From: an uncultured Bacteroidales bacterium | GTDB lineage: Bacteria; Bacteroidota; Bacteroidia; Bacteroidales; UBA932 | Assembly: GCA_947168525.1 (NCBI GenBank) | Contig: CAMVMG010000012.1 | Span: forward strand, 1-60,767 | Length of the DNA: 60,767 nt | Direction of reading: 5' to 3' | Part shown: positions 52,892-60,706 of the stretch, piece by piece | Layout of the letters: every line of letters begins with the position of its first letter | How positions within the stretch are numbered: the stretch's first letter is position 1 | Translations under genes and position numbers: made by a program | The notes under the pieces: generated by a model | Told to the model about the DNA's origin: nothing | What the model saw: the letters and a program-made list of their open reading frames with translations, nothing else | Database searches by the model: none

Positions 52892-53371
52892 ATGAAAAGA
52901 ATCCTTTTTGCTGCAGCCATTGCCTGCATGGCCCTTTTTACTTCCTGTGAAAAACAGGGTGTCGACAATACCGGAGACACCACCGGCAATCTTTACGGTG
53001 TATGGACGCTGGATTCTGTGACCGAGGCCTCCAGTTCCAGCGACAAGGGTACCGTTACCGACTATTCCGGAGTCCATTTTTACCTGTCCATCGGAGAGTT
53101 CCCTTTCCCGCACGCCATCGCCAAGAAGGGCAGCTTCACCGATTTCGACCTGGACGATGTGGATGTGGATGCCGTGTCCATCAGCTACAACGCAGATCAA
53201 AAGAAGATTTCTTTCAAGAAAATGATCTGGCTGTCGGAAGGTATCAAGTACAACATGATCCTTAACGGCACCTTCGACGTGCTGGAACTCACGGACAAAA
53301 AGTTCGTCATCCGGCAGTCTGCCATCCTTTCGGAAACCACCACCACCTACAGCTATTCCAAGTATAAATAG
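52892..53371 (+). CDS. Small lipoprotein, lipocalin-like, function unknown
   Basis: A 159-residue protein, start at ATG 52892 (MKRILFAAAI) with lipobox LFTSC (Cys19). After the anchor, NLYGVWTLDSVTEASSS and alternating beta strands (YNMILNGTFDVLELTDKKFVIRQSA) resemble the small lipocalin-like lipoproteins common in Bacteroidota. No catalytic motif. An ATG 33 bp upstream would extend the protein past the signal and is disfavoured. A repeated ATTTGAATAATGA sequence (about 52848-52875) precedes it. Confidence 0.65.
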   Translation: MKRILFAAAIACMALFTSCEKQGVDNTGDTTGNLYGVWTLDSVTEASSSSDKGTVTDYSGVHFYLSIGEFPFPHAIAKKGSFTDFDLDDVDVDAVSISYNADQKKISFKKMIWLSEGIKYNMILNGTFDVLELTDKKFVIRQSAILSETTTTYSYSKYK

Positions 53372-53379
53372 CGTTGTGT

Positions 53380-53701
53380 TTAGCTGTTTTCCTTGAAGAA
53401 CTCTTTCAGTTTCTTGTTCTCAAGGATGACGTCACGATAGCGCGGACGGCTATCGGCGAATTCCTCCAGCGTCCATCCTTTTGGGAAATCCTCTGGCAGG
53501 GGACGCTCGTAAGTGCCTCCCATCGAATTCCCCGCAGAGATTCCCGGGCAATAATCATCGTATTCCAGATAGGGCTCGCCGGTGGATCGGAACCGAAGAG
53601 TCAGCTTGGTATTCGACAGCGGCTTCGGGAGAATGGTGCTTCAGCTTCTCATAAATCGGCCAAGCAGCCTCGTGCCCTGTAAAAAAGATTTCTTCTGTCA
53701 T
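53380..53701 (-). pseudogene. Frameshifted gene, possibly DUF5655-like
   Basis: From ATG 53701 the frame reads MTEEIFFTGHEAAWPIYEKL and then fails, while the next frame continues with LSNTKLTLRFRSTGEPYLEY, GGTYERPLPEDFPKGWTLEEF and ENKKLKEFFKENS to TAA at 53380-53382. The span of 322 bp is not a multiple of three, consistent with one frameshift at about 53620-53640. The beginning resembles DUF5655-type small proteins, but this is uncertain. It fills most of the 53372-53767 gap and was probably the last gene of the redox operon. Confidence 0.6.
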
Positions 53702-53767
53702 AGAATACCGTCCGCATCGGGATAAACGGGGAGAATCTGCCCAATGAGAGAACCGATATTACAACAT

Positions 53768-54382
53768 TCACCGGATAAAATGCATCGGCTCCCACGGCTC
53801 TTCTCGGGGAGGTAGTGGCTTCCCTCCGGTTGCTTTCAATAACGCCGCCATGTTGTTTGCCAACGTTCGCATGGTCTGAAGACCTTCCTTGTCCAAAGCG
53901 GCCTGGCCGGGCTCGCGGCCATAGACGATGTTCCAGTACTGGGATGTTACCAAGGGCATATTCATCATCTGGAAAGGCATGTTCAGCGACTGGAAAGCAG
54001 CCGTTGCGCCGCCTCTCCTGCACACTGCCACGGCCGCGGCCGGTTTCCCGCTAAAAGCGGCTCCGTTGGAATACAGCATCCGCTGGACGATGGAGAGTAC
54101 CGCCCCGTTCGGCTGTCCCCAATACACGGGAGAGCCGACGATAAACGCATCGGCCCCGTTCATCCTGGCCGATATCTCATTGCAGACATCGTCATTGAAA
54201 ACGCAGGCTCCGGGCTTGTCCATGCACCTGTTGCAGGCCATGCAGCCGCGGATTGGTTTATTGCCGATCCAAACGATTTCGCTCTCAATGCCGTTCTTCT
54301 CCAGTTGCCCGGCAATCTCGGCCAGTGCGATGGATGTGTTGCCCTTGGGACGGGGGCTTCCGTTTAGAATCAATACTTTCAT
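53768..54382 (-). CDS. Iron-sulfur flavoprotein / NADPH-dependent FMN reductase family
   Basis: A 204-residue flavodoxin-fold protein: LNGSPRPKGNTSIAL binds FMN phosphate, GSPVYWGQPNG contacts the flavin, and CMACNRCMDKPGAC has the compact Cys spacing (C-x2-C-x2-C-x6-C) of iron-sulfur flavoproteins, which place a [4Fe-4S] cluster beside FMN to reduce oxygen, peroxide or other acceptors. It is 29 bp downstream of the amidohydrolase gene in the AraC-linked operon and is followed by the frameshifted gene. Confidence 0.82.
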   Translation of the reverse strand: MKVLILNGSPRPKGNTSIALAEIAGQLEKNGIESEIVWIGNKPIRGCMACNRCMDKPGACVFNDDVCNEISARMNGADAFIVGSPVYWGQPNGAVLSIVQRMLYSNGAAFSGKPAAAVAVCRRGGATAAFQSLNMPFQMMNMPLVTSQYWNIVYGREPGQAALDKEGLQTMRTLANNMAALLKATGGKPLPPREEPWEPMHFIR

Positions 54383-54411
54383 TATGTGATAATCGAATTT
54401 ACTTTTCTCAG

Positions 54412-55749
54412 TTATTGTGCGTTTTTGAGGAAATCCGCAACGACCAGCGGCTTGGTGTCAATGAGTTTGAGGGAACGGACCATATCGGCGGTGCCGTCCT
54501 TGTATTTCCGGAAATGCGCCGTCTGGATATGGTCTTCGTAGGCCTGAGAGTCGGCATACACTTCCAGGATGTAAACCTTGAAGGGATCTGCCTTGTCCTG
54601 CATGGAAAACAGGGCGATGACGCCCGGCTCCGTTGCCATGGACACGCGGCCTACTTCCGCGGCATATTCCAGATACGCGGCGAGTTTCTCCGGAACAATT
54701 TCGATCTCGGCAAGGCGGACTACCCTTTCTCCGTACACCCGTACGGGGATATCGGCTCCGAAGAGCCTCCGCGCATTATCCGACAGGACAGCCTGCGGGT
54801 CCAGGCCCAAAGCAGGGAGACGCTGCTGCAGGGACGCTTTCGCCCCCACCAGCGCTGGTGCGGCCACATAAGGATAGTCGGAACCATAAAGCAGATGGTC
54901 GGCCGTGGTGACGGTGAGCAGCGCGCGGATGGCATCGTCAGTAGCGGCGCCGGCCAGGTCGAAATAGAGACGGGAAACATTGGCATCCACGTCCACCGGC
55001 TGCATATATCCCTGCCCCACCATGACGGGCAGAAGGCCCTTGAAACGCGGGAGTGCGTTTGGCAGGAAGGAGCCGCAGTGCGGGACGACTACCTTGAGAT
55101 CCGGGTAGCGGAGCAGGACGTTGTGGGCTACCATATTGAAAATGGCTCTTGTGGTCTCGGCCAGGTACTCGTACGATGCCAGCGGGACACTGGCAATAAG
55201 CTGGTCATTCACGGCCGAAGGCTTGTGCGGATGGGTAATGATGACGGCCTTGCGCTCATTCAGTACTTCCATCAGCGGCTCCAGAGCCGGATCACCCAGA
55301 TACTGACCGTAGCTGTTGGTGGCCAGTTTTACTCCATCGGCGCCCAGTACGTCCAGCGCATAGACCGCTTCCTGGATGGCGCGTTCCACATCCGGCAACG
55401 GCAGGGAGGCGCAGAAAAGGAATCGCCCGGGATACTGCACCTTCAGCGCAGCGCACGCTTCGTTATATTTGCGGCAGAACGCGGCCGATTCCGCCCCGTC
55501 TCCAAACCACGGCTGGGGTGCCGGCATGGTCAGGACCGAAGTCTCGATTCCCGCCTGGTCCATAAAGGCGAGATGCTCTTCCACTTTCCAGGACGGAATG
55601 GGAAAACCTTCGTCCATTTCGGCCCCGTGCGCCTGGATAAACTCCATATAGGAGGTGGTAATGGCATGGCTGTGGACATCGACCTGTGCCCACAGCCCGC
55701 TTGCTGTCATTGACATAGCCATCAAAGTGACAAATACTTTCAGTTTCAT
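54412..55749 (-). CDS. ACMSD-type amidohydrolase fused to an ABM monooxygenase-like domain (secreted)
   Basis: A 445-residue protein with a signal peptide (ending LWAQ). Residues about 20-335 form an amidohydrolase-2 (ACMSD/decarboxylase-type) barrel: VDVHSHA with the HxH metal site, ITHPH, VVPHCGSFLP and LLYGSDYPY with the catalytic Asp. Residues about 345-445 (VRLAEIEIVPEKLAAYLEYAAE, EPGVIALFSMQ, YILEVYADSQAYEDHIQT) match the antibiotic-biosynthesis-monooxygenase/quinol-oxidase fold. The fusion joins a decarboxylase or hydrolase to a ferredoxin-like dimer that may bind or oxidise its product. It abuts the CMD-cupin gene with no gap. Confidence 0.8.
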   Translation of the reverse strand: MKLKVFVTLMAMSMTASGLWAQVDVHSHAITTSYMEFIQAHGAEMDEGFPIPSWKVEEHLAFMDQAGIETSVLTMPAPQPWFGDGAESAAFCRKYNEACAALKVQYPGRFLFCASLPLPDVERAIQEAVYALDVLGADGVKLATNSYGQYLGDPALEPLMEVLNERKAVIITHPHKPSAVNDQLIASVPLASYEYLAETTRAIFNMVAHNVLLRYPDLKVVVPHCGSFLPNALPRFKGLLPVMVGQGYMQPVDVDANVSRLYFDLAGAATDDAIRALLTVTTADHLLYGSDYPYVAAPALVGAKASLQQRLPALGLDPQAVLSDNARRLFGADIPVRVYGERVVRLAEIEIVPEKLAAYLEYAAEVGRVSMATEPGVIALFSMQDKADPFKVYILEVYADSQAYEDHIQTAHFRKYKDGTADMVRSLKLIDTKPLVVADFLKNAQ

Positions 55750-56799
55750 TTACAGTTTGTTGTAATCGTTGTCCGAAACGCGTTCCAGCCACTCGTTGGA
55801 GGCGCCTTCCTGTACATCCTTGTGATAGGTTAAGTGTTGGAACCAGGAGTCTCTGGCGGCGCCATGCCAGTGCTTGACGCCTTCCGGAATTTCAATGATG
55901 ACGCCGGGACGAAGCTCCACGGCAGGCTTTCCCCATTCCTGGTACCAGCCACGGCCTGCCACACAGACAAGCACCTGCACCTGCTTGTGATGGATGTGCC
56001 AGTTGTTGCGGCAGCCGGGCTCAAAGGTTACGTTGGCCATGCCGCCGGAGAGGGGAGCGAGGTAACTGTTGCCCACGAAATACTGCGCATAGGCGGTATT
56101 GGGTTCCCCTTTGGGCCAAACGCTGAAATCGACCGTATGCACCGGTTGATGGTTTTCGCCGAAAACGGATGCCAGCGCTCCACGGAGCCGCTCCGCCGCT
56201 TCCATACCCACAGTTGCTTCCAGAACGGAAGGGATGGATCTGAGTTCCGTTTCCTTGACGCCCAGGTTGAGCGCTCCGGCCACGTGGGCCTTGAGCTGGG
56301 GCTCACAGCCGGGCAGACAGGCGATTGCACTTACCGTCACGATCTCCCGGTCGGCATGGCTCAGGTTGTTCCGGGCAAAGATGTCGCCGAACAGGTGGGC
56401 TTTCAGGTAGTAGTCTGTCTGGGGCGCAAAGGCGTAATTGAAGGGCTGCCCGGAGAGCTTGGTCTGGATTTCGGTACCCTGCTTCAGGGCTTCATAGTCT
56501 GCCGGGAGCGGATCGGCTTCGCGGCCGGGTTCTGTGTTCAGGCCTTTGGATTCACGGTCTGCCAGTACAGCCTGGAGGGTGCCCAGGGCGTTGAGCGAAC
56601 GCGGGAATCCTGTATAGGCATAGAGTTGCGACAGGGCTTCCTTGGCCTCACTGACGGTAAGTCCGTTGTTGAAGCCTTCGTTCAGGCATGCAGTCAGTGC
56701 CGTCTGGTCGCCTTTGGCCTCGCAGGCTGCGATAGCCGAAAGGGCCTGTTGTCTGGGTGTTAGGGTAAGGGCCATAATTGCCATGATTAACAGATTCAT
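55750..56799 (-). CDS. Carboxymuconolactone decarboxylase-like protein fused to a cupin
   Basis: A 349-residue protein. After a short hydrophobic start come two CMD-type helical segments (LSAIAACEAKGDQTALTACLNEGFNNGLTVSEAKE; then IVTVSAIACLPGCEPQLKAHVAGALNLGV with the C-x3-C...H redox-like site), and a C-terminal cupin (about residues 245-330) with HIHHKQVQVLVCVAGRGWYQEWG and GVKHWHGAARDS as metal-binding motifs. CMD-cupin fusions are typical of Bacteroidota redox operons and may handle peroxides, lactones or reactive aldehydes; the reaction is unproven. It lies between a flavodoxin gene (16 bp) and the amidohydrolase gene (0 bp). Confidence 0.82.
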   Translation of the reverse strand: MNLLIMAIMALTLTPRQQALSAIAACEAKGDQTALTACLNEGFNNGLTVSEAKEALSQLYAYTGFPRSLNALGTLQAVLADRESKGLNTEPGREADPLPADYEALKQGTEIQTKLSGQPFNYAFAPQTDYYLKAHLFGDIFARNNLSHADREIVTVSAIACLPGCEPQLKAHVAGALNLGVKETELRSIPSVLEATVGMEAAERLRGALASVFGENHQPVHTVDFSVWPKGEPNTAYAQYFVGNSYLAPLSGGMANVTFEPGCRNNWHIHHKQVQVLVCVAGRGWYQEWGKPAVELRPGVIIEIPEGVKHWHGAARDSWFQHLTYHKDVQEGASNEWLERVSDNDYNKL

Positions 56800-56815
56800 A
56801 TTATCAGGATTGAAT

Positions 56816-57265
56816 TTAATTCCACCACGCTTTTACGAGATCAACGCTTTTGCTTCGATTGCTATCGTTTATCCACAACGCTTCACCCATCCATTGGGCA
56901 TCCGGGACCAGGCGCTTGGCATCAGAGACAACAGAGGAGATGCTACTGGAAGAGCTGGAGACGATGAGGCCGACTTTCTTGTCCTTCATCTTCGAGCCTT
57001 CCTTGAACAAGTAACTTTGCATAATGGCAGCCATGTTGCTCCACCAAAGCGGCGTAACGATGACAATGGTCTCATAATCAGCCACATCGCGGCCAGTGCC
57101 AGTGAAACTGTAATAGACGACGAGCGTTTTGCTGGTGGGCTCTTCGGTGCCGGGATTCTCATTCTGCCCCTCCTGAGGAGCCTCTGGAGTTTCCGGCATG
57201 GGTACTGTCGTGCAGGAGAGTAGTGCCGTGAGCGCTAAGGCGGAAAAGATGGTACGGAACATCAC
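56816..57265 (-). CDS. Flavodoxin-like lipoprotein with an internal deletion
   Basis: A 149-residue protein with lipobox ALLSC (Cys18) and a charged linker. TLVVYYSFTGTGRDV is the FMN-phosphate loop of a flavodoxin, but it joins almost directly to ADYETIVIVTPLWWSNMAA; in related flavodoxins about 40-60 residues lie between these parts. KDKKVGLIVSSSSSSISSVV and the C-terminal DLVKAWW are present. The missing segment contains one strand and helix of the fold, so the product may not bind FMN. Its ATG overlaps the alcohol dehydrogenase stop by four bases. Confidence 0.7.
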   Translation of the reverse strand: MMFRTIFSALALTALLSCTTVPMPETPEAPQEGQNENPGTEEPTSKTLVVYYSFTGTGRDVADYETIVIVTPLWWSNMAAIMQSYLFKEGSKMKDKKVGLIVSSSSSSISSVVSDAKRLVPDAQWMGEALWINDSNRSKSVDLVKAWWN

Positions 57266-58428
57266 AGACTGGCTTTAAGGACGGAAACAACTTCGTTGCG
57301 GGAAAGAACGTAATAACCCCCCTGACAGATCGGACAGGCATCGGCCATCCCTTCGATGAGTTCAGGTGTAGCACCGCATTCGGTAATGGTCTTGGCAAGG
57401 CCCAGTTCATCCATCCATGCTTCCATCTTGAGCAGGCCCTCCATGGCAATCTCGCTGCCTGTCTTTCCTTCCGGTTTCACTTCCCAAACCACGACGGCCA
57501 GCCGGCGGAATTTTGCCACTGCATCGGCCGATTTCTCCAGCAGCAGGCGGTAATACGGGCGACTGACGGCCGACAGGGTATGTCCGTGCGTGGCATCCGT
57601 AAAGGCGGCCACGGCCTGTCCCAGCATGTGCACCATCCAGTCAGTGGCTTTGCCGCGGTCAATGAGCGTATTCAGCGCCCAGGTCGCTGTCCACATAATG
57701 TTGGAACGCGCCTCGTAATCCTCCGGATTCTTGAGAGCCGCACGGGAACTCACAATCAGTGAACGCATCAGGCCTTCGGCAATATAGTCGGAGGTGTTGT
57801 CATCCGTTCCGGAGAGATATTGCTCCAGGATGTGGCTCATAATGTCATAGATGCCGGCCACCATCTGATACTTGGGCACGGTATAGGTAAACTTGGGGTT
57901 CAGGATGGCAAAATCCGGATTACGGAAATTGTAAAACATTTTCCGGTGCTCGCCGTGGCTGGAGATGACGGCGCAGCTGTCCATCTCCGATCCCGTCCCG
58001 GCCATCGTGAGCACGCAGCCTACGGGAATCCATCGGCAAGTCATTGGCTGCCAGTCCTTGAAGTAGTACTGCCAGGGATCACCATCGTACCAGGCGCATC
58101 CGGCCACGGCCTTGATATAATCCACCGTAGAGCCGCCCCCTACGCCCAGAATGAAGTCAACCTCTTCCCGCCTGGCCAGGCGGGCTCCCTCCAGCACTTT
58201 TTCGATGGTGGGATTGGGCATAACGCCGGAGAGCTCGATCACCTGCTTGCCGGCCTTTTTCAGCTCGGCCATGACTTGGTCGTAAATGCCGAAACGCTTG
58301 ATGGATCCACCGCCATAGACCAGCAGAATCTTGGGGCCATAGGACTTGAGTTCCTTGCTGAGGAAGCTTAGGGATTCGTCACCGAAATGGAGCGTGGTAG
58401 GGTTGTGGAATGTGAATGTGCCTAACAT
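57262..58428 (-). CDS. Iron-containing alcohol dehydrogenase (YqhD/BDH-like)
   Basis: A 388-residue group III alcohol dehydrogenase. The ATG at 58428 (MLGTFTFHNPT) is chosen because the upstream ATG at 58458 overlaps the -7 box. GVGGGSTVDYIK binds NAD(P); metal ligands are in YDIMSHILEQYL (Asp and His four apart), MVHMLGQAV and THGHTLSA. GGGSIKRFGIYD near residue 48 is typical of NADPH-dependent YqhD/BdhA enzymes, which reduce aldehydes. Heading an operon of flavoproteins, CMD-cupin and amidohydrolase under an AraC regulator, it probably detoxifies aldehydes or takes part in a small catabolic route. Confidence 0.9.
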   Translation of the reverse strand: MLGTFTFHNPTTLHFGDESLSFLSKELKSYGPKILLVYGGGSIKRFGIYDQVMAELKKAGKQVIELSGVMPNPTIEKVLEGARLARREEVDFILGVGGGSTVDYIKAVAGCAWYDGDPWQYYFKDWQPMTCRWIPVGCVLTMAGTGSEMDSCAVISSHGEHRKMFYNFRNPDFAILNPKFTYTVPKYQMVAGIYDIMSHILEQYLSGTDDNTSDYIAEGLMRSLIVSSRAALKNPEDYEARSNIMWTATWALNTLIDRGKATDWMVHMLGQAVAAFTDATHGHTLSAVSRPYYRLLLEKSADAVAKFRRLAVVVWEVKPEGKTGSEIAMEGLLKMEAWMDELGLAKTITECGATPELIEGMADACPICQGGYYVLSRNEVVSVLKASL

Positions 58429-58455
58429 AGGGTTTGATTGTATTATTTCAATATA

Positions 58456-58463
58456 CAAAGGTA
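58456..58463 (-). promoter_or_regulatory. Promoter -7 box for the alcohol dehydrogenase operon
   Basis: The minus strand reads TACCTTTG, 28 bp before the ATG at 58428. It overlaps the first AAGGTAG repeat of the intergenic region, so a bound regulator would affect it directly. Confidence 0.6.
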
Positions 58464-58525
58464 GGTATTATTTCCTGCTCGAAGGTAGATATTTCGACTG
58501 AATTCCTACCATTTTTGCAGGAAAT
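58458..58525. promoter_or_regulatory. Candidate AraC operator region between divergent genes
   Basis: AAGGTAGGTATT (58458-58469) is repeated directly as AAGGTAGATATT (58482-58493), 24 bp apart. ATTTCCTGC (58470-58478) has an exact inverse GCAGGAAAT (58517-58525), and GGTAGG (58460-58465) an inverse CCTACC (58505-58510). Direct repeats at about two helical turns beside a target promoter are usual for AraC regulators. Confidence 0.5.
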
Positions 58526-58528
58526 CAC

Positions 58529-58536
58529 TATATTTG
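58529..58536 (+). promoter_or_regulatory. Promoter -7 box for the AraC regulator gene
   Basis: TATATTTG matches TAnnTTTG, 20 bp before the ATG at 58556. Confidence 0.6.
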
Positions 58537-58555
58537 CTAAAATTAGATACCGGAA

Positions 58556-59449
58556 ATGAGGAAGATTCTCAAGGTCGACAATCCTAACGTCTATGTCCGC
58601 TATGAGGGAGCCGAGCAGCTGCATCCGCTCCTCGGGATTATCCATTACGATGAGCTGACAACGTTCAGGAGCAGTCTGAACAACTATGGGGTCTGGGGAC
58701 TTTTCATCCAGCGAGAATTCCCAAGGTCGCTCTCGTATGGAATGAAGACGTTGGAGGTGAGCGATTCGTCCATCATCGCCGTCGCTCCCGGTCAGTTCGG
58801 AGGCCGGGAGGATGACGGGACTGTGCTGTCCCTTTCCGGCTGGGCCTTCCTGTGGGCGCCTGAGCTTCTGCATGGAACGGACCTGGAGAAACGGATGGCC
58901 GATTACCCTTTCTTTTCCTATTATGCCACGGAGGCCATGCAGATGAATCTGGCGGAATGGCTCGAGATTACGCAACTCCTCACGCAACTCCGGCTGGAGG
59001 TGCGAGAAAATGAAGACGGAATCGACCTCCGCCGTATCATGGTCTCCTACATCCGTCTCATCCTAGACTACTGTAAGCGCATTTACAACAGGCAGCAAGA
59101 GCGCGAAAATCAGGATACATCGGATCTTTTGAAGCGGTTCCATGCGCTGCTGGCCGAATATTACGACAAAGACCTGCAACACGAATTGGGCCTTCCCACC
59201 GTCTCCTGGTTCGCTTCCCGGCTAGCCTATTCGCCACACTATTTCGGAGATCTGGTTCATAAAGCCACCGGTGGAACGGCCATCGGCTCTATCCACGCAT
59301 TCATCATTGACAAGGCCAAGAGCCTGCTGATGCACGGCTACAATATCAACGAAACGGCCCACATGATGGGCTTCGAATATCCCAACCACTTTACACGGCT
59401 CTTCAAGAAGGTGACCGGGATTACGCCGAAGGAGTTTCTGGGGAAATAG
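58556..59449 (+). CDS. AraC-family transcriptional regulator
   Basis: A 297-residue regulator with an N-terminal cupin-like sensor domain (about residues 1-165) and a C-terminal AraC DNA-binding domain with two helix-turn-helix units (about 215-297: WFASRLAYSPHYFGDLVHKATGG and INETAHMMGFEYPNHFTRLFKKVTGITPKEFLGK, the last being the strongly conserved AraC tail). It is divergent from the alcohol dehydrogenase operon across a region with direct and inverted repeats, so it probably controls that operon in response to a substrate or stress. Its 3' end is overlapped by an antisense gene remnant. Confidence 0.92.
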   Translation: MRKILKVDNPNVYVRYEGAEQLHPLLGIIHYDELTTFRSSLNNYGVWGLFIQREFPRSLSYGMKTLEVSDSSIIAVAPGQFGGREDDGTVLSLSGWAFLWAPELLHGTDLEKRMADYPFFSYYATEAMQMNLAEWLEITQLLTQLRLEVRENEDGIDLRRIMVSYIRLILDYCKRIYNRQQERENQDTSDLLKRFHALLAEYYDKDLQHELGLPTVSWFASRLAYSPHYFGDLVHKATGGTAIGSIHAFIIDKAKSLLMHGYNINETAHMMGFEYPNHFTRLFKKVTGITPKEFLGK

Positions 59450-59690
59450 TCCGCTGGAATCGTGGCTTTGATGAACGTTGTCAAGTAATCACGGTCATCC
59501 ACATTCGTGATATAGAAATGAGCCCTGGCACTTGGATATGGCGGTCTGAGCTCAATCTCATCCAAGACAGCCTCACCGGCATCCGTCTGCTTGATATAGA
59601 GGTTGTTGTCACAGATCAGACCGAACAGGACGCTATCGCAGTAGATGCAATAGTCTCCCATCATTTTCTTCACGGCAATCTCGCCGGCGC
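59450..59690 (-). pseudogene. TfoX N-terminal-domain gene remnant
   Basis: On the minus strand one frame reads SGAGEIAVKKMMGDYCIYCD, then LFGLICDNNLYIKQTDAGEAVL, ELRPPYPSARAHFYITNVDDRDYLTTFIKATI, a clear TfoX_N (Sxy-type) domain. The N-terminal start of the family (about 20 residues) is missing and no ATG precedes SGAGE in this frame. At the 3' side the frame runs on into antisense of the AraC gene as far as 59338, so the natural stop is also lost. Rearrangement has removed both ends. Confidence 0.7.
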
Positions 59691-59825
59691 CAGAGCACTG
59701 GCCTCCAACATGGAGATATGCATATTGGGCGACTGATAATCCTTATACAGGCTTTGCAGGACTTCTATGCCTACGGGCACGTTGCCTAAAGCCTTCAACT
59801 CCTTATAGGGTACTTGTTGCAACAT
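59670..59825 (-). pseudogene. AbiEi-like antitoxin N-terminal fragment
   Basis: A 51-codon frame starts at ATG 59825 and reads YKELKALGNVPVGIEVLQSL, then YKDYQSPNMHISMLEAS before leaving the family; it stops at TGA 59670-59672. This is the winged-helix start of Bacteroidota AbiEi-type antitoxin/regulator proteins, which normally continue with a LKRGLY motif. It is joined at about 59700 to the TfoX remnant, a recombination scar. The rest of 59826-60046 holds a terminator and nothing else I can support. Confidence 0.5.
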
Positions 59826-59911
59826 AACAAGTGTATATATAAGAATTATCGTACAGAAAACCTAATTATTCTTTGTTTTCTATACGAAAAACTCCGATAA
59901 AGGGCGACAAG

Positions 59912-59948
59912 TAAACAAAAGAAGAGGACTTCCTTTCGGAAATCCTCT
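59912..59948 (-). terminator. Terminator downstream of the acetyltransferase gene
   Basis: AGAGGA (59923-59928) and TCCTCT (59943-59948) with inner TTCC/GGAA pairing form a stem; on the minus strand it is followed by a T-rich stretch (TCTTTTGTTT). It is nearly 100 bp after the stop at 60047. Confidence 0.5.
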
Positions 59949-60046
59949 ATAGTAGACCAAACACTTCGAATCTCGAACCTCGCATTCATCGAAGGGCTGA
60001 TGGGAATCCAGCGATTCATTGATGCTTTACACCGATAAATTCGAAT

Positions 60047-60700
60047 TTACTTGGCAATCATTCTAATCAGAGAAAGATCTCCACTGGACAGGGCCTCGAA
60101 GTTGGCTTCAATCTTCTCGATATCCCAATCCCACCACTTCAAGTCCAGGAGATAAGCGATGAAATCCTCATCGAAACGCTTCTTGATAACCCTGCAAGGG
60201 TTGCCTGCGGCAACTGCATACGGAGGAATGTCGGAAGCCACGACAGAGTTTGCCCCAATGATGGCCCCATCGCCGATATGCACACCAGGCATTACGGTCA
60301 CATTCTGACCGATCCAGACATCGTTGCCGACCACGGTATCGCCCTTCAGAGGCAATTCATCTTTTACAGGAGCAAAGGCGCTGCCCCAGTCTCCACCCAT
60401 TATGTAGAATGGATAGGTCGTCACACCGTCCATTCTGTGGTTGGCCCCGTTCATCACGAACTCAATGCCTTTGGCGATGGCGCAGAACTTCCCGATAATC
60501 AGTTTGTCGCCGATGAAATCGTAGAAGTGTGTTACGTGTTTCTCAAACTGGTCCGCACCATCCACGTCATCATAGTATGTGTAGTTCCCGATGATTATAC
60601 GGGGATTCTTTACCACATTCTTGATAAAGCAAAGACTAGGGATCTTCGGATTTGGAAAAGCCGAGTCCGAATCAGGCCTTGTTGATATAACTCTACTCAT
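60047..60700 (-). CDS. CatB-type xenobiotic O-acetyltransferase (left-handed beta-helix)
   Basis: A 217-residue hexapeptide-repeat acetyltransferase of the XAT class: IIIGNYTYYDDVDGADQF, KLIIGKFCAIAKGIEFVMNGANHRMDG with the catalytic His, then VVGNDVWIGQNVTVMPGVHIGDGAIIGANSVVASDIPPYAVAAGNPCRVIKKRF forming the coils of the helix. Relatives acetylate chloramphenicol or streptogramin A, and many have other natural acceptors, so resistance cannot be assumed. It is preceded by the end of another gene on the same strand. Confidence 0.88.
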   Translation of the reverse strand: MSRVISTRPDSDSAFPNPKIPSLCFIKNVVKNPRIIIGNYTYYDDVDGADQFEKHVTHFYDFIGDKLIIGKFCAIAKGIEFVMNGANHRMDGVTTYPFYIMGGDWGSAFAPVKDELPLKGDTVVGNDVWIGQNVTVMPGVHIGDGAIIGANSVVASDIPPYAVAAGNPCRVIKKRFDEDFIAYLLDLKWWDWDIEKIEANFEALSSGDLSLIRMIAK

Positions 60701-60706
60701 TGATTA

